Made by a program: the position numbers and the translations under genes. A stretch of DNA of 64,000 bases from Rhodeus uyekii. Lineage: Eukaryota; Chordata; Actinopteri; Cypriniformes; Acheilognathidae. Below the pieces are notes generated by a model. That model was not told the origin of the DNA. It did not search any database and saw only the letters and a list, made by a program, of their open reading frames with translations. Numbering within the stretch: position 1 is the first letter of the stretch; each line of letters opens with the position of its first letter. Shown one piece after another: positions 1 through 12,554 of the stretch. The stretch is from the NCBI GenBank assembly GCA_037043235.1, contig JAWRVZ010000043.1, forward strand, positions 3,633,001 through 3,697,000. Direction: 5' to 3'.

Positions 1-3000
1 TGCTCAAAAGCATTGATCTGATGGAAGGTGGACAAGGCCTTGGTGTAGTACTTCACTGGCATCTCCTACAGAGAGATGTAAAGTCGTTTTTTTTTTTCAA
101 ATATAATCTGATAATGCATGTATGCTCTCCATCAGCTGTCAATGAACCATATTAAGCACAATCAGTCATGACTGTTGTCTCACCTTTCCAGTTTGTTTGT
201 CAATAAGGTGGAATATGGTTTCCTGGTTGGGGTCCCAGTAAACAGCCTCATTTAGTGATTTCCCCCTTATTTTACCAGTCACTATCTTAAACAGATCCAT
301 CTTAATGGGCTGCTCGATGAATACAACATAGTTCTCTGACATGCCTGAATGGTTAGGAAAAATAAAATGAAGGTTTTCAGTGCTGCACATTCATATAATC
401 ATTCATATCAATCATAAACTATATGATTACACCACCAGAGTACCTAGCAATAAAATAACACATGACTTTATTACATACAGTGGATGAGAAATAAAATTAC
501 ACATGATAGTCATATGAGATCTGAAGATATGAATAAACATGAGAGATTTTCTCCTTCACTCACCAAAGCTGTGATAATAGGAGGGTTTGGATTTGTCATG
601 AGGGGTGATAGAGCATAATATCTTGGCTCCCTCGAGAGTATCATTTGGACCGTCTCTTTCTGGAGGCACCCTGATGATGTTGTATAAAGTCCCTGTAAAA
701 CACATCACAGTCACATCACATCATGGTTCCTCAATCCTAAGGTGATATGGCATTTTGGTCAGCACATGAGGAAAAGACCATGATCTAACCTTTGTTTCTG
801 TATGAGTTGCCCATGTTGTAAGCTGTGCCATCTGGATCAACGTGTGGATGAGCAGTAGCACCGTTCACAGCTATGAACTTGCTCCAGTCCACCTACAAAT
901 AATCATCCTTAAATTAGACATGACTGGTTGGTCTACTGTAGGTTGATGACTATAACCTGATTATACTTTGTACCTTCTGTTTGGACTCCAGAGTATCTGG
1001 ATCCACTCTGTGCATGTAGTTTGTCTCTGTGCTGACGTAATAGTCACCCTTGTATTTAACAAAGTTGACGCTGGCATTATCTGTCGGCTCTGGAATTGAA
1101 GAGAGGAATATAATATATAAGTGCAAAACACAATTTATTTATTTTTGTACTTTGAGGCAGAAATGGTTTTAACTCTAGGTATTTCTTCTGTAATTTTGAC
1201 CAAGCTGCTTGTTTTCAGACTTTTTTATTAACAGAATCTGGTATTATTGATCATAGGCTTTTAAAGGTACACTATGTAACTTTTTTGTTCAAAATTAACT
1301 AAATTGAGTCAATACAACATCATCAATGCTTCTTCCAAAATATGATTTAGTCTTACCCTAATTCATTATGGTAAACCTATTCTAAGTGTTTATATATTAG
1401 ACCTGACAGCCCATTTTTGGAGTTTTGTGTGAAATTAGCTTTTTTTTCCTCCTTTTTTTTTGTTCCAATACACACAAAGGGAATAAACATGTGTTTAGCA
1501 AAACATGTGTTAATGCAATACTTTTCTGTGAGCAATACTTGATTTTCTGGAAAAATTTATGAGGTGTAATAAAACAATTTTGGCCATGACACTATTTCCT
1601 TTACCATTCAAATGTTTGAGGTCAATAGAATAATAAAAAAGAAAAAGGAAATGGATACTTTTATTCAGCATGGAGTCATAAATCAATTTATTACATTTAT
1701 TGTCAAACCAATTTAAGCATTTTTGGTGATTTTTGGTGCTGTAGCCTTTGGAAATGTTGAGGTTTCTTTAAAATTCTGTCTTACATAAAGTACAGATGTG
1801 TTCAGTTTTTTCTTCCTTTCTTAATAATCTTGCAAAATAATATTTAGCCCTTGGTTATAGAAGATATCCCTAGACAATATTGAATCCTCAGTTTTCTCAC
1901 CTTTTGAACATGGAAATGCTGGTGGGAAAATATCATATTCACACATGTAAATTAAAGAAATGTAAAAGCTACTTTAATTTTTTCATGATTTTGTGAGAAT
2001 ATGTCAAAGTTTCATATACTTAAAAAACTCAATTATAAAACCTACGCCTCTTTATGCCAAAATATTTACCATTTTAACTCTGTTCTAATTAACTGGGTTA
2101 TGAGTCCATTCCATTTCAAATCATGCATTTTTATAAATGTGATGTGCCTTATGATACAGGTATGCTGCTGCCTGTCTTGCATTCTAAATGTGCAAAATGT
2201 ACAATAAACATTTTAAAAAGACAGTAAAAACATTCATGATATAAACATTTCGAGAAATATTTTCAAATAATTCACATTTCTATCTCATCTAATTTTTCTA
2301 TTTAAGTCTTTCTGTTCATAAAAACACTACACATTCCACATGTGAGCATACAGCACAAATATTATCAGCTAATAAAAAGAAATGTTTATTGAGCAGCAAA
2401 TCAGCATATAAGAATGATTTATGACCTTGGATCACTGAAGATTGGAGTATTGGAGCTTTGCCGTCATAGAAAAAAATTTCAAATACAAAAATATAATTAA
2501 TTTGAATAATATTACTGCATTTATATAATATTTAATATAATTACTGCATTTAATATAATTGAAGCCTTGTTGAGCATAAGAGACTTCTTTTAAAAACCTT
2601 TAAAAAAATCTTACCGACCTCAAACCTTGAAAATAATATATTTTAGCTGTATATTAGTATTACTGTTATGCAGCATTCAATGACGAATAACAGTAATACT
2701 AATATACACCAAAATATATTATTTAAAAAAAATATAGAATCGAATAGAATCGACTGCATCCATAGCAATCGATTCTAGTTGCACTGGTATAAATTGGCAC
2801 TACTCGGTCAACTACACTTTTCAAAAAATATTGCAACCACCCACGCTAGTCTCATCATACTCTTAAGTAGTGAAAAGTTATTCTGGCAACCTTGACTACT
2901 TCTATGTCTCTGTATGGTGTGGTAGTAACATAGGTTAGTTGTTACAACGAGCAAGAAAGGTTGACTAGGAACATACTAGGAGCATCTCTACCTTCCGTGG

Positions 3001-6000
3001 AATCAACAGTTTTAAAATAAAAGTCTTTATAGAGGAGAGTCTGCTGGCAAAAGAGAACACGACAGAGCTCGTAATACAACAAGAATAAACATCGGCTTGG
3101 CTTGGTGAGATGGTGAGGACTGAGGTATTTTGTGCCATATGCAGTAACTCTCTAACTAAAGTTGATTTTAAAGAATAATCTATTGTGAAGGGGCATTTCA
3201 TTATGGGTTGGTGTAGCTCTGTGCTTAAATTTATTGTACCACGTTTATTAATGGGTAACATTAACATCTTCAGCTAGTCAGCTTGAGATTCTTTCCATTT
3301 AAAATGGTTAAGCACAACCAAAACAATGTTCTTTTGCAAAATACATCTGTTTTTTTAAACGCAAGAGGGCCAAAAGTTATATAGTGTACCTTTAAATTAA
3401 CTACAATTAATTTTGTATTTACAGGAATTTTGAGAACTGTATTTTATGCAATAAAACAATATTCATTGATTGGGAAATGTTTTCAATATGATTTCAGTTT
3501 CACCTTGATTTTATGCGTTTTTAGCATTTTAATTTAGATTTGAGTTGAAATTAGATTAGAGATATCAATAATAATATTTTTTTAAGTGCTTTTAAGTCAG
3601 GCCTTTTAGAAGATGTGTGTTGAGGCCCACAATAGCCCTGGTTGAGAAACACTGGTTTGAAATGAAAAAAAATAATTTTTAGTTACAGTTTATTTTAGTA
3701 TATTGACTTTGAGTCCAAACTTCATCATGGCATTAAGTCACTTCCACAATACTGACAGATTTGAACAGATTTTATCCTCAATGGCGGGTTTTATTAATTA
3801 CTGTAATTTCTTACTGCATCCTGAGGATGGTTGTGCAATATTTTATTATTTTATTTTAAAAGATCCCTATTTAATTGTTTAATTATCTCAGTTAATGTGC
3901 AGAACATTTTAGTAGAAGTGTCACTTTAGTTCATCTTAATTGAGTGCTTATGGTGTCTGAGTTAAATGTGTTCTCATGATTACAGACACAAAATTGTTTG
4001 TCTAGGACAGACTTGGACGCTTCCACTGGCCACTCTTGTTACCCTCTTGAGCAAGCAAAACAGAAAAAGCTTTTTTGTAGTCCGTTTAAAACAGTCAGCT
4101 ATATTTGAAGTTTATCTTATCTAAAAAGACTGAGAACATCAGCACAGCCAGTAAATCTTCCTCCTATCATTCACACACACATTACCCTTTATATTTACGT
4201 ACTTATCATCTCAAATCTGGACAGGAAGCGCTGAAAAATATTCTTGCAGGGATCAGGTAGAGCCAAAGTGCCAAACTCGGACACCATGATGCGGTCACTC
4301 TCACTGTTCTGCTTATATGAGTCACTACGCAAAAAACGGCTTCTGTATGTCACCTGACCGTCCTCGATCCGAAAGCGATGCATCAAGGCCATGCCATCAA
4401 ACCAGTGGTTATAGCTGAGGAAAAATGTATGTGAGCAAGAATGAGGCAAAATATTCATGTTAGAGTTTGAATGATACACATTATCATCGTTATCAAACAG
4501 ACCACAACTCGAAATTTAGAATTACAGCTTTGTGTAAGGTTTACATTAGTTATTATCCCTAGTTTGGTCACTATCTCTACCACAGCATATGGAATTACAC
4601 CTTTCCATATAGCCAATTACTAACTGCTAACCATAGAAATAAAAAATCATTTATATATTTCACAATTCCTCCAGGGATGTTCTTGTAAGATGCAGTAAAA
4701 TCACCATATATTAACAAGCCATACTCACTGCTGATTCCCAAACTCAAACTTTCCTGGACCATTCCGCAGCAGACTCCCACGGATCCAGGTTGGGATGGTG
4801 CCTTTAACTGTGGTAGGGATGGGCTCAGGTGTCTCCTCTACCGAACGTACCAAGGGAGCGATGTTTGGCAGCCCATGTACTTTTGTGAAGTATGTTTTCT
4901 GAGCAGCAGCTGTGAAAAATCACAAATTGTGATTTACATGATGTACAAAATGGCAATACAATGTCTCATAATGCAATACAACTTTTATATAAAGTTTTTC
5001 AATCTAAGCAAGGATAACTAAGCCGGAGTTGTTTAAATTATACAGCTGTAGTAAGTAACAGACATACAACTTTGAACAAAGCATCAAAGTCAACAAATGG
5101 CCAAGCTGAAAAGGCAGAGAGTCAGCGATATTATCTTTAGCGAAGCAGTCCCCCTCTACACGCTCACATATACTGTGATACAATAATGTATAAATAACAA
5201 AGCAACTACATGGTAATGCAGAGACATTTCTTTCAGAGAAGTCAAAGCTGTGAGAAATGTACAATTGAAAAGGAGTTAAATTTATTATTATTATAATTAT
5301 ATCAGTTATTCATAAGGAAGCAGTGTCTGTAGCTAAATGTAAACCTACGAAAACACTTAAAAGCCATCAGACTCAAAAGAATCACCCTCTCTTATATGAA
5401 CACACAGGCATGTGCAGTTTCCTCATACACTGCACTGCTTCACTCAGCCACAAATGCAAACAACCACAAAGCCTGTGCATTAGCACACAACAGAATGTTA
5501 AAATTGCAGATGTGCATCCATGCAGTTCTCATTCTTACCATTTTTTTGAGGCTTTCGGCAGGACATCTTGTAGAGAGATGTTATGTTAAACCCTTGATCA
5601 GAACAGATGATGAAGAAGAGTGACAAATTGTAAAGAGCAATGAAAACTATGTGCACGCAGAAGGGAGGAGACAAGCTCTCTCTAAGCAAGTCTGGTCTTT
5701 TGCCAGCTCTGTTACACAACACACGATTACATGACACAAGAGGGGAGGGGAGGGGAGAGGAGAGGCGGTGCCAGCTGAGAGTAAGAGAAACAACAAGGCT
5801 GAAATAAATATCAGCTGAACAAAGTTAAGAGATACATTATAGATATATTTTGTATAACACTACAAAATGCACTTAAAAAATTATATTTATAATTTGGAGA
5901 AAATTGCTTTGCGTTATCCATGGAAAAGTGCATATAGTACAGGGTTCATATGCATTGTTCACATTAAGTCCCCCCTGTTGTAAAACTCATCTTTGATCAC

Positions 6001-9000
6001 CAAAATGGCATATTTAAATGTTTTTTCTTTTGAAAAAATTATTCATGCCTTAAAATAGCTTGAATGTAGATCTTCACCCTTGCATTATTTAGTATATTTG
6101 GACCATGAATATGCAAATTAGCCCCACCTCCACCCACATCAGCTTTACTGTAGTAAATAATGCACAATGGTGTCAGACATATAACATTAATTAGCGTTTT
6201 GCTTGACTGTGTTATCAAACAGCTAATAATGTGTTATATATGTGTTTTATATATACAGTATATATGTATTAATGTTACACAAACCAAGTTCCGTTCATCA
6301 TCTCAGTCTACCTTCTAAAAATCAGAGTGGGGGTTCAATCTTCAACTGGCTGGTGGCAGCTGGCAATCTGCCCCAGCAAATAGTTTAAGCAAATATTGAT
6401 TTTGCCATATTTTGTGTTATGTGTTCCTCCCTCTCGAGCTCTGGGAATTGTATTACTTGTTACTTGCATATGATTATGTTCTTAAAAGTGATTGGAATTT
6501 TTGAGAATGTGATAATAATTACTGGTTGTTAACTTAAGGGCCAGTCACACAGCCGATCGCGCATGAATTACTCACAAATCACGCATAGATTGGGTTTGTG
6601 CGTGCTTGTGCGTAGAGAAATTGACCAAAGTATTCCACGAACACCCGACGCATGAATCACTGCCGGAGCGCGTCCCAACACGCGCGCTTCGCGAACGTTC
6701 CACGAACAAGCACTTTCAGAATCCACATTGTCAGTGGAATGAACGTGATACGCGCGCCGCGGTGCGCGGTTCATGAGTGATATGAAGGTGGGGCGTCAGT
6801 GGACGTGCGCGCTTTCGAACCAGTTCCGACGCATAAGCACTGACGGCCGACGCGTGTCCCACGCATGTCACGCATACTCAACGCATAAACTACGCACGCC
6901 GACTCATAAATAACGCACACCGACGCACATCTGTGCGTCAGAAAATTTTTGAACCGTTCAAAACTCAAAATCACGCACAAACCACCTTCGACGCACATCC
7001 ACTTACAATCACTGACGGTCCTCGTTCGTTCCACCGACTAATTACGCATATGACGCACACGCTGCGCAGAAACGAAAATCTGTGCGTAATTCGTGCGTTC
7101 TTCATGCGTTTTCGCTGTGTGACTGGGCCTTTAAGCTTTGCTGCCGCTCCATCCATCTAAAACGGCGAGTATAGCGCGTTTCTTTTCACTCTTGATGCAA
7201 ATAAATATAAAAGTGGCCACATAGACGTGAGAAAGCCTATTGAGCAATCCGTGTCTGACGTGTCAATTCCCACTTTTATTCCAATAAATTATTTTTCATC
7301 CAGTCATGTTTTAATAATAATTAATAATAATATATCGTAATCGTAATAAATTGTATTAGAATCAACATTTTAAAATAAATTTCATTTTTCTATATTCACA
7401 AAGGAACATGTAACAGAAACAAACTGCAAACTGGAAATATTTACAAAGCAATAATACAAGCATAAAGGGAGCCAAGTGATTCCTATTATTCCCTAATGGT
7501 TAAACAAAAGTGCACTTGTCTTGTAATATACATATTGTTTTTTTTATTTGTAAGCAGTTTTTGTTTCTTATTTTATTTGTGTTAATAGTCTATTGAAATG
7601 TATTAAAAAGTATTGCTGTAGTTTATCCTGTTCTTGCTGAACATACTCAAAGCAATGAGAAAGATTATGATATTGGGATTAATTAACGTTATAATAGATC
7701 TATATATCTAGATTATTACATAACAAATGTTATTACATGCAAAATTTAAACCATCATAACTAGTGGCAGTATCCATACAACTCATAATAATTTCCTTGCT
7801 GACTGGAGGATGCGGCAGGGTGATTAATTACGGTGATTTGACTGCTTTATTTGGCATAAACCCCCCTAAAATATAAATCATACAAACGAATAGGTTCTTA
7901 AAATTATACCCATAATAATAAAAACTAGATGGGGGAAGTTTATAAAATAAACTTCAGTTGGCTTGAGAAAGCCTAGCCTGAAAGTTTAAATTAGTTGTAA
8001 ACACTTCAAGCTTGAAAAGTTTTGAGAGTTTAAACTTTAAAAGATTTAACATGAATTGACGTCACTAGCGATATTTATTTGGAGGTTACTGATGATTGAG
8101 TTGAACAATGAGTGGTCTGAAATATCAAAGAATAACAAATATAAATCTAAAATCAACAACATTTACATTGGTAATAAACATGTTTAAATTATTAATTGAT
8201 TACAGAACTGTTCCAATACTTGGTTAGTCCACGCACGTCTTCTCTCCAACACCTCTAAACGGTCACATATCACCCCTGTCCTCCGCTCGCTTCACTGGCT
8301 CCCAGTGCAGTTTAGGGTGGAGTATAAGATGCTACTGTTCGTGTTCAAGACCATCCATGGCTTGGCCCCAGCTTACCTTGCTGAATTAGTAAAAGTCTAC
8401 CAGCCAGCCAGAACACTCCGCTCCTCTGAGCTTATCTCTCTGATTACTCCGAGGTTCAGGTATAAAAAGTTTGGAGGCCGGTGTTTTAGCGTCCAGGGTC
8501 CTAAATTGTGGAATGCACTCCCTGCTTATCTCCGTAATATTACAGTGTTGAATGTCTTTAAATCACAGTTAAAAACCCACCTTTTCACTCAAGCTTTTAA
8601 CGCATAGCCTCGGACTTGACTATGATCTTATTTTTGCTTTATTTTGTTGTTTCATTATGTTGTCATTTAATATATATATATTTTTCTGGAAAGCGCCTTG
8701 TGCACCTTTTGGTTGTTGTTAGGCGCTATATAAATAAATTTTGATTGATTGATTGAAGATGGCATCTAGGGTACACACATGGAGTCACTTTGGCTTTTAA
8801 CGGTCAGTTTTCACTAATGTGAATTATACTTTGTTTTATTTCTACTTTAAATATGTAATTAAGCATTATTTAAATAGGCTTACCACTTTCAAAACAGTCT
8901 GCAGTTACAGTCTTTTATATATACTATATAGATGTATAAAGCCTTCCTTCATGGAAAACAAAATAACTTAATATGAAAGCCCGTTTCCGCCACAGTTGAG

Positions 9001-9846
9001 AAAAAAAAGATTATTTAAGTTGAAATAATGATTTAGTAAGTCGAAATAATGACTTAAATAATAACTTATTACAAAATGTTATTACAATGTACGTAATTAC
9101 ATATTGTTAATACAATGGTATTACATATTGGGCAGGGGGGTTAGGGGCCCTTGCGTACGCACTCCCCTTACTGCCCTTAAGTACGGTCACATGACCTGCC
9201 AGAATCAGCTGCCACCAACCACTGACAGGTCACATGAATCCGCCAGAATCAGACTGACAGCTGCCACCAGCCACTGACAGGTCATATGACTTGAAGAAAA
9301 TACTTAGGATTTTGCACACTGTTTTAAAGTTTATTGAAAACCCCACCTAGACAATTAGACAACACTTTTCACCACGAGGGTCTTTAAAGAGATTAAAGTT
9401 AATGACAACCATGTGCAACACATCATAGTTGTTGTGGATATTGTTAATTATGTGAATATTTAATGTCATGGGCTTAAAATGACATAATAATAATATAGAC
9501 ACTTGTTACAATAAGCTACTAAAATCCTATGAAAGTTTGGTTCACACTGCGATCTCCATCACTCAACTGGTCTGGTAGTTCTTGTTTTACATGGGCTATA
9601 ACCAATTGTTTACTTTTACATTCTATCACTATTTACATTTAATCAATGCTAACTGTTTTATTAACTTTGAGTTTGACAAACGTTTTTTGATCATGTGTCT
9701 GGATTTCAGTTTAACTGGCAACACAAGCAAAATGGTCACAGCTCTTGGTTGCAACAACAAAGTTATGACAAAATGCAGAAATAATCAACAATAAAAAGCT
9801 TACCTTTGCCAGACCTAAATACATTTTCAAACACTCTTGTTGGCAT
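1..9846 (-). CDS. bco2: bco2, carotenoid 9',10'-oxygenase (3' end beyond window)
   Basis: Eccentric cleavage of carotenoids by a non-haem iron dioxygenase; the mammalian enzyme is mitochondrial. Coding exons on the minus strand, 5' to 3': alternative first exons 9804-9846 or 5539-5566, then 4729-4909, 4203-4414, 974-1089, 790-892, 564-692, 184-344 and 1-65 (cut by the window edge). All junctions are AG/GT and phases agree. About 336 residues are visible out of roughly 550 expected. Recognisable blocks are NHWFDGMAL, EFGTLALPDPCKN, TAHPH, YYHSFG and FHQINAF. Three of the four family iron-ligand histidines are present (His199, His259, His330, counting from the upstream start); the fourth lies outside the window. 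BCO2 is preferred over BCO1 because of the KFEFG and PDPCKN-IFQRF context and the N-terminus. Which fish paralogue this is cannot be settled here. Confidence 0.9.
2375..2625. repeat. degenerate cyprinid interspersed repeat, copy 1
   Basis: It carries the hallmark words of a repeat seen several times in this window: aaatcagcatataagaatga, a cactgaagattggag segment and gagcataagagacttctttt. Boundaries are approximate and the class is unassigned. Confidence 0.45.
2631..2724. repeat. AT-rich hairpin, about 39-bp arms
   Basis: Left arm 2631-2669 is nearly the exact reverse complement of right arm 2686-2724. They are separated by a 16-bp loop and lie inside the TTAA element. It may be a tiny nested fold-back MITE or an internal structure of the host element. 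Confidence 0.65.
3600..3652. repeat. hAT-like transposon end
   Basis: Read on the minus strand this begins CAGTGTTTCTCAACCAGGG, the common hAT/Charlie-type terminus. The matching opposite end was not located, so it is probably a solitary or decayed end. Confidence 0.35.
5539..5566 (-). CDS. bco2: bco2 alternative first exon 1b
   Basis: The ATG at 5566 reads MSCRKPQKN, ending in one base before a GTAAGA donor. This also gives a phase-1 join to the exon at 4909. The PQKN-A stretch resembles PQKKA near the start of shorter mammalian BCO2 forms. Its 28-nt length would break the frame if it were spliced internally after exon 1a, so 1a and 1b look mutually exclusive. The product would lack the Arg-rich leader of 1a. 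A purine-rich G-run tract lies about 180 nt upstream. Confidence 0.5.
5741..6537. other. bco2 intron/upstream segment without recognised gene
   Basis: It begins with a G-rich purine tract (5741-5766: three GGGG runs plus GG). The rest is AT-rich sequence. No exon with matching splice sites was recognised. Confidence 0.4.
6538..7130. mobile_element. CpG-rich TTAA-flanked MITE
   Basis: The termini are inverted repeats (GGGCCAGTCACACAGC on the left; the right mirrors it with a one-base shift) and TTAA lies immediately outside both (6534-6537 and 7131-7134). The 593-bp interior is strikingly CpG-dense and made of degenerate ACGCAY/GTGCGT words in both orientations, unlike the AT-rich surroundings. 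Open frames across it are by-products of its low stop-codon content. It is probably a non-autonomous DNA transposon. Confidence 0.6.
7135..8229. other. AT-rich spacer inside bco2 intron 1
   Basis: No exon, RNA gene or clear repeat end was recognised. It contains runs of taataa and simple AT-rich sequence. Confidence 0.4.
8230..8755 (+). mobile_element. LINE fragment, L2-type 3' end
   Basis: A plus-strand frame from about 8230 to 8607 gives the C-terminal region of an L2/CR1-type reverse transcriptase protein: HITPVLRSLHWLPVQFRV, FKTIHGLAPAYLAEL, LWNALPAYLRN and FKSQLKTHLF. It ends with a stop and a short 3' UTR containing ctatataaataaat, then a terminal tgattgattga tandem tail near 8741-8755. 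The element is 5'-truncated, as is usual for LINE insertions, and lies in bco2 intron 1 opposite to the gene. Confidence 0.75.
9186..9290. repeat. two-copy tandem repeat, 43/52 bp
   Basis: Units at 9186-9228 and 9229-9280 share gtcacatga, gccagaatcag and gctgccacca-ccactgacag. A partial third start (gtcatatgac) follows. The second unit has an extra actgaca. Confidence 0.65.
9804..9846 (-). CDS. bco2: bco2 alternative first exon 1a (mitochondrial-leader type)
   Basis: The ATG at 9846 opens 14 codons reading MPTRVFENVFRSGK, then one base and a GTAAGC donor. The split codon (phase 1) joins in frame to the next bco2 exon at 4909. An in-frame stop lies upstream, so this ATG is the first in its frame. 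The start M-x-x-RVF-x-x-x-(F/I)RS matches the human BCO2 leader as I remember it, and its Arg and hydrophobic spacing suits mitochondrial import. The exon is short and no transcript was available, so the link to bco2 is inferred from splice phase and similarity. Confidence 0.55.
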
Positions 9847-10550
9847 GATTAATGCATATACAGGAGAATGCCGTTAAGAACTGTAGCTTGAAATTCTTCG
9901 GAGCAATATGACCCACTTTACATACACTTTAACCCTAATAAAGTCATTCACTTCCCGGTTATAAGTAAACATTAGTCTTTGCCTCAGTGTTTTCTACCGT
10001 GTTAGCAATCCCCCCTACCAAAAGGCGAAAATGGTTTGGTCTTGTAGCACAGAGCTGTTGGTTAAATTCAGCTTGATCCTCGCACTACAAAACATGATGC
10101 CTAAATCAGGTTATAAAAAAAAGAAAAGAAAAAAAGAGCAGAGAGTAGGGGAAAGAAAACTGCAGGAGTGCAGACAACTTGTGACTATTTTTTTTTTTTT
10201 AAAGAATGGTGAGCCTTGCAAGAGAAAAGCCTAAGTGTGTAACTTATCCCTTTACCTCAGTGAAGTAGTGTTGTCAAAAGTAATACAGAGTAGATTGTGA
10301 AAATATGATGATACCAGTCTTTCTGCAAGAACCGGTTTTTCTAAGTTCGGAGACTTTATTCAATACACGCAGGTAGAAGGCTGCATTCAAATTTCCCCTG
10401 TTGAAAACATTTCTGTTTACAGCCCAAGAGAATTGTAGCCACTCACAGAGAAGTCTGTTGTTGAAGTCTCACATTAATGTAGCAAATGTTCATCAGAATA
10501 TTTAGAGGTTTATTTTTGGGGGGTCCCAGCTTAAAATGAGGGGCCAACTC

Positions 10551-10584
<34 letters not shown>

Positions 10585-10603
10585 TATATATATATATAGT
10601 ATA

Positions 10604-10695
<92 letters not shown>

Positions 10696-12554
10696 TCCAC
10701 CCTAATATATATAACCAATTGGAAATCTGAGGGGGCCAGACATCTAATTGGGCTATGCCACTGCGTCAGATGCCAGACTTTTCTTTCAAGGAGAGCTCAG
10801 AATTCTGAATGATCACAAACCAAACGAGCCATCATAACCACAATGTAAATACGAAATTAATTTCAGTGTTTGCAGTTTTTGAAACTGAGAGCGTTTCAAA
10901 ACCAATTCACTATTTCAATAAATTTGTTTTTCATTCTGCTAACAAACACTATACTGTGCTTTCCGGAGTGACAAACATCAGTGAATACAGGAGCGATTGC
11001 GCTAAATTTGTGTTTCGTTATAAAATGATTGACGTGATAGCCATAGCAATGGGCGGAACAAAAAAAATAGATGTATTTATTTTTTGTTTGTTTTATTACT
11101 GATTTTTGAAGCAATGATTACTTAATTGAAAAATATTTGAAGGGTACATGTTAATTTAGCTATATTTACGCATTTACGCAGTTCATTCAATCTATCATAG
11201 ACTCAACATGCCTTAGTGCTTATATTGTCTGCTTTTTGTTTATTTCTTGTTTTGTGCGGTTATTGTAGGACTACAAACTGTTGTCAGCTTGCACTATCAT
11301 TTAATTTGTTACATGTCTTATCACGACTCTAGAAGAACTATACAAATATAAATGTATTCTTTTTTCCCCTCAAATGAATAAGATAAATGTTGACATGTTT
11401 TGTCATGGCACTGATTATAACTTGCTACATGTGGTGGAGACTGCTTAAAGTCATTACAAATGCACCATAATACACATCTTTTTTCAGAATCCACAACAGT
11501 CTGCAATCATTATTTAACTTTTATTTGTATATTGCCAAAAAATCAAAGTCCTACTGGCTTTTCAGAGGATGAAAACACATTCAAACAAGTCTTACAAAGT
11601 ATACTTGTTGTGAAACATGTTATTTGTGAATGGTTCCATATTAACGTCTCTGATTATATTAAAGTTACTGGTCAAGTAATTTTTTTTATAAATTGTATGT
11701 TATAAATAATATATACTGCAATAATAAATCTAATTGAATTTGTATTACAAATATACAATATATTTCACTGGCAATCCCTGCTGATTTCCACTGCTAAGGA
11801 AAGTACAAATCAGTCCAATAATTTAGCATAATAACAACATGATTGTAACATAACAACATGATTTTTTTTCCATTTAGGGTTAGTAAGCTCTAACCATGAA
11901 TCAACTTAAAAAGCTATTCAGAAATAAATTTCAGCGCCATAATGAGTCTTAGCACTGTACAATAATCTGATTGTGTACTTGGACTTATAGCATCGTAATA
12001 ATTTTAAGAAGAATAGATAATCATGCAGGCAACAAATACACAACTACATTTCTTGGTTTTAATGCATATTGTGAACAGATGTGACCTACTCAGACAATGT
12101 AACTACAATCATGCATTCCCAATAAAAATGGGAAACACTGGCCTCTGCTGGAAACGGACAATAACTGCTGAAATGATAAATACTAACAAACCATAGCATA
12201 GACCCCTAAACATAGACACTGCTTTTGTTCACATTTACCACTAAGAAAAACTCATCAACAAACACTGTGGTCAACTGAAATCCTCAGTAATTACAGGTTA
12301 TCAACAAAGCAAGACTTGGTTTCTTGATTTGGATTCCCGATTTGGGAATTTTAAAGTATCAACTGATTGATACTTCATTTTTCTATTCAACTCCACACAC
12401 GCGCAAATCATACTGTGATAAGACATTTATTTGAATTGTTGTTTATTAAAATATTTAATGTATCTATTTGGAAAATGACCAACTTTTGCCAATGTTATGT
12501 TATGTATATGCATTCTAAACTTGTAGAATAATCATCAGTCATCGTCAAGCTCAC
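9847..12554. other. spacer between bco2 and sdhd exons
   Basis: This holds a long (TA)n tract (10554-10694) and otherwise AT-rich sequence. It was examined specifically for sdhd exons 3 and 4 on the minus strand (the SKAASLHW, MDYSLAAALTLHGH and HDVGICKA regions). None was seen. Confidence 0.45.
10554..10694. repeat. (TA)n microsatellite
   Basis: About 140 bp of TA repeat, interrupted near 10580-10610 by symmetric actata/tatagt variants that make the tract strongly self-complementary. A long open frame across it is meaningless Ile-Tyr repetition. Confidence 0.95.

Larger units (their letters stand above)
1265..3391. mobile_element. TTAA-flanked DNA transposon (Kolobok/T2-like), non-autonomous
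   Basis: Terminal inverted repeats of about 23 bp start AGGTACACTATGTAAC on the left and are mirrored on the right (16 of the first 17 bases agree). Each end abuts TTAA (1261-1264 and 3392-3395), the target duplication of Kolobok and piggyBac elements. The TTAAAGG start resembles the T2/Kolobok family. The element is 2127 bp and sits in the bco2 intron between exons 4203-4414 and 974-1089. No transposase reading frame was recognised. It contains an older cyprinid repeat and a large hairpin. Confidence 0.65.

Noticed and set aside
2965..3267. 100-codon minus-strand frame inside the TTAA element
   Set aside because: No transposase motif; probably chance open reading in a non-autonomous element.
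5498..5737. Upstream in-frame extension of bco2 exon 1b to an ATG at 5737
   Set aside because: The added residues show no similarity to BCO2, and the region looks like 5' UTR and promoter.
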